Below the pieces are notes generated by a model. It was given only the letters and a program-made list of their open reading frames with translations, had not been told where the DNA came from and did not search any database. A stretch of DNA of 7,517 nt, taken from positions 1-7,517 of the forward strand of contig DGHE01000022.1 in assembly GCA_002392525.1 (NCBI GenBank), given 5' to 3'. This document shows positions 6,083-7,517 of the stretch, in pieces. Position 1 is the first letter of the stretch. Every line of letters begins with the position of its first letter. The position numbers were made by a program, and so were the translations under genes. Source of the DNA: Bacteroidales bacterium UBA3856. GTDB taxonomy: Bacteria; Bacteroidota; Bacteroidia; Bacteroidales; UBA932.

Positions 6083-6901
6083 ATGCGCGTCGCCATACAA
6101 GGATTCAAGGGCTGCTTTCACGAACAGGCAGCCCGTCTTTTTTATGATGCACCCCTGGATATCCTGGAATGCAATACCTTCGAGGACCTGTACCGGGCTC
6201 TGGATGAAGGCAAGGCAGACGCTGCTGTGATGGCTATCGAGAATACCGTGAGCGGAGGACTGCTTCACAACTTTGAGCTGCTCCGCACCCGTAATCGCAA
6301 AGTGAAGGGGGAGGTTTACATCCAGATCGGCCAGAACCTGATGGCCCTTCCGGGACAGCGCCTCCAGGACATCCGCGAAGTGCGCACGCACTACATGGCC
6401 ATCAACCAGACACGTCCCTGGTTCGAGGCCAACGCCCCCTGGATCCGTCTCATCGAGAGCGAAGACACCGCCAAGAGCGCCCGTGACATTGCCCTCGGCG
6501 GAGAAAAGGGCGTGGGTGCCGTGGCCGGAGAACTGGCCGCACAGCTCTACGGGCTGGACATTCTGGCTCCGCACATTGAGACTTACAGGCAAAACTTCAC
6601 CCGCTTCCTTGTTATTGACGAGGGACTCAAGGTTCCCGAAAAGGAGATAGACAAGGCGCTTCTGTGCTTTACGCTGCCGCACAAACCCGGTTCGCTGGCC
6701 CAGATCCTCACCATCCTGTCTTTCTACGAGATGAATCTCACGCGTATCCAGTCGCTGCCCATTCCCGGCAGGCAGTGGCAGTATTTCTTCTATGCCGACA
6801 TCAAGTTTTCTTCCCCGGAGCGCTATCGCCAGGCCCTTTCGGCCGTGCGGCCGCTCATCGAAGACTTACATATTTTAGGTGAATATAAATCTGCATTATG
6901 A
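6083..6901 (+). CDS. pheA: Prephenate dehydratase with C-terminal ACT domain
   Basis: A 272-residue monofunctional enzyme with no chorismate mutase domain. It converts prephenate to phenylpyruvate in phenylalanine synthesis in the cytoplasm. The catalytic region (about 1-180) shows AIQGFKGCFHEQAA (4-17), AIENTVSGG (51-59), THYMAINQ (102-109, where many homologues have SHP) and the diagnostic NFTRF with Thr173. The ACT domain (about 192-267), which normally binds phenylalanine for feedback control, has GSLA (203-206) and QSLP (223-226) in place of the usual GALA/GALV and ESRP; I believe this form is normal for Bacteroidota. Activity on arogenate instead of, or besides, prephenate cannot be excluded. 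The next gene, an aminotransferase, overlaps it by 4 bp (ATGA), which indicates translational coupling. No leader peptide or attenuator is visible upstream. Confidence 0.95.
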   Translation: MRVAIQGFKGCFHEQAARLFYDAPLDILECNTFEDLYRALDEGKADAAVMAIENTVSGGLLHNFELLRTRNRKVKGEVYIQIGQNLMALPGQRLQDIREVRTHYMAINQTRPWFEANAPWIRLIESEDTAKSARDIALGGEKGVGAVAGELAAQLYGLDILAPHIETYRQNFTRFLVIDEGLKVPEKEIDKALLCFTLPHKPGSLAQILTILSFYEMNLTRIQSLPIPGRQWQYFFYADIKFSSPERYRQALSAVRPLIEDLHILGEYKSAL

Positions 6902-7517
6902 TCATCGAACCAGCAAAACGAACGCTCTCCGTCAAGGAGTATTACTTCTCCATCAAGAACAAGGAAATCGCTCGCCTTTCCGCAGAGCGTGTGGCCAAGG
7001 GTGAAGATCCTGTGATTAATCTGGGCATCGGCTCTCCCGACGGCTCTCCTTCTCCCGAGGCCATTGAGGCCCTGGCCCAGTGCGCGCACCGCACCGGTGT
7101 ACACGGCTATCAGAGCTATGTGGGCATCCCCGAACTCCGTCATGCCATTGCCGCCTGGTACGAGCGCTGGTATGGCGTGCAGCTGGACCCCGCCAGCGAG
7201 ATCCAGCCGCTCATGGGTTCCAAGGAAGGCATCCTGCTTCTCTCCCTCACGTTCCTCAACAAGGGTGACAAAGTGCTTGTTCCCAACCCGGGCTATCCCA
7301 CCTACACATCGGCCACCCTCATGTGCGAAGCGGAGGTAGTGAAGTACGACCTTCTGGAAGAGAACGGCTGGTACCCCGACTTCGACCAGCTGGAGTCCAT
7401 GGACCTCAGCGGGGTCAAGCTCATGTGGGCCAACTATCCCAACATGCCCACCGGAGCACCTGCACGCAGGGATGTATTCGAGAAGCTGGTAGCCTTCGCC
7501 CGCAAGCACGGCATCCT
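6898..7517 (+). CDS. Class I/II PLP-dependent aminotransferase, truncated at the right edge
   Basis: The first 206 residues of a fold-type I aminotransferase; the gene continues beyond the window. The ATG at 6898 sits in ATGA with the pheA stop. Recognisable parts: NLGIGSPDGSPSPEA (41-55, N-terminal substrate loop), YQSYVGIPELRHAIAAWY (71-88), GSKEGI (107-112, phosphate-binding loop), NPGYPTY (130-136) and YPNMPTGA (180-187). The PLP-binding lysine, expected some 30-40 residues further on, is not included. In the NPTG motif the Asn that usually contacts PLP is Met183. Coupling to pheA suggests the last step of phenylalanine and tyrosine synthesis (transamination of phenylpyruvate or hydroxyphenylpyruvate), or of prephenate to arogenate. 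The sequence alone does not separate an aromatic from an aspartate/prephenate or diaminopimelate-type enzyme, so no symbol is given. Confidence 0.93.
   Translation, partial: MIIEPAKRTLSVKEYYFSIKNKEIARLSAERVAKGEDPVINLGIGSPDGSPSPEAIEALAQCAHRTGVHGYQSYVGIPELRHAIAAWYERWYGVQLDPASEIQPLMGSKEGILLLSLTFLNKGDKVLVPNPGYPTYTSATLMCEAEVVKYDLLEENGWYPDFDQLESMDLSGVKLMWANYPNMPTGAPARRDVFEKLVAFARKHGI

Noticed and set aside
6068..7509. Minus-strand open frames opposite pheA and the aminotransferase (6068-6682 and 6823-7509)
   Set aside because: They are antisense to well-recognised enzymes and have no domain of their own.

Overview
The window reads as chromosomal DNA from a GC-rich member of the Bacteroidota, most likely Bacteroidales. 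Three things point there. The two promoter-like elements match the lineage's -7 consensus TAnnTTTG. No start has a Shine-Dalgarno sequence. The protein types also fit: a subtilase with a type IX-like C-terminal domain, Bacteroidota-style PheA followed by an aminotransferase, and an exported Fe-S aldo/keto reductase. I see no mobile element, tRNA, rRNA or CRISPR array.

Layout. (1) Positions 1-87 hold the last codons of an unrecognised plus-strand gene. It overlaps the start of a complete subtilisin-like (S8) protease lipoprotein (65-2428). (2) A two-gene minus-strand unit converges on the protease and shares stop-codon bases with it. Its promoter-proximal gene (3768-5261) encodes a NapH-like membrane ferredoxin fused in frame to a NapG-like tetra-cluster ferredoxin, with an apparent internal twin-arginine signal at the junction. 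Two bases further on is a signal-bearing aldo/keto reductase with two C-terminal [4Fe-4S] sites (2425-3765). (3) A 243-bp divergent intergenic region (5262-5504) carries one promoter-like element per direction, an 11-bp perfect inverted repeat and repeated CGCGTTA motifs. (4) A plus-strand unit follows: frr (ribosome recycling factor), pheA (prephenate dehydratase, after 11 bp) and a class I/II aminotransferase. The aminotransferase overlaps pheA by ATGA and runs off the right edge before its PLP lysine.

How the genes may work together. The minus-strand pair looks like an electron-transfer module. The NapH part would take electrons from the quinol pool. Its cytoplasmic clusters and the Tat-exported NapG-like part would pass them to the Fe-S sites of an exported aldo/keto reductase. 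The parts are known families, but this chain and any substrate are inference. The plus-strand unit couples translation recycling with the last steps of phenylalanine/tyrosine synthesis. The protease looks like a surface or secreted lipoprotein and shows no functional link to the redox pair beyond the convergent layout.
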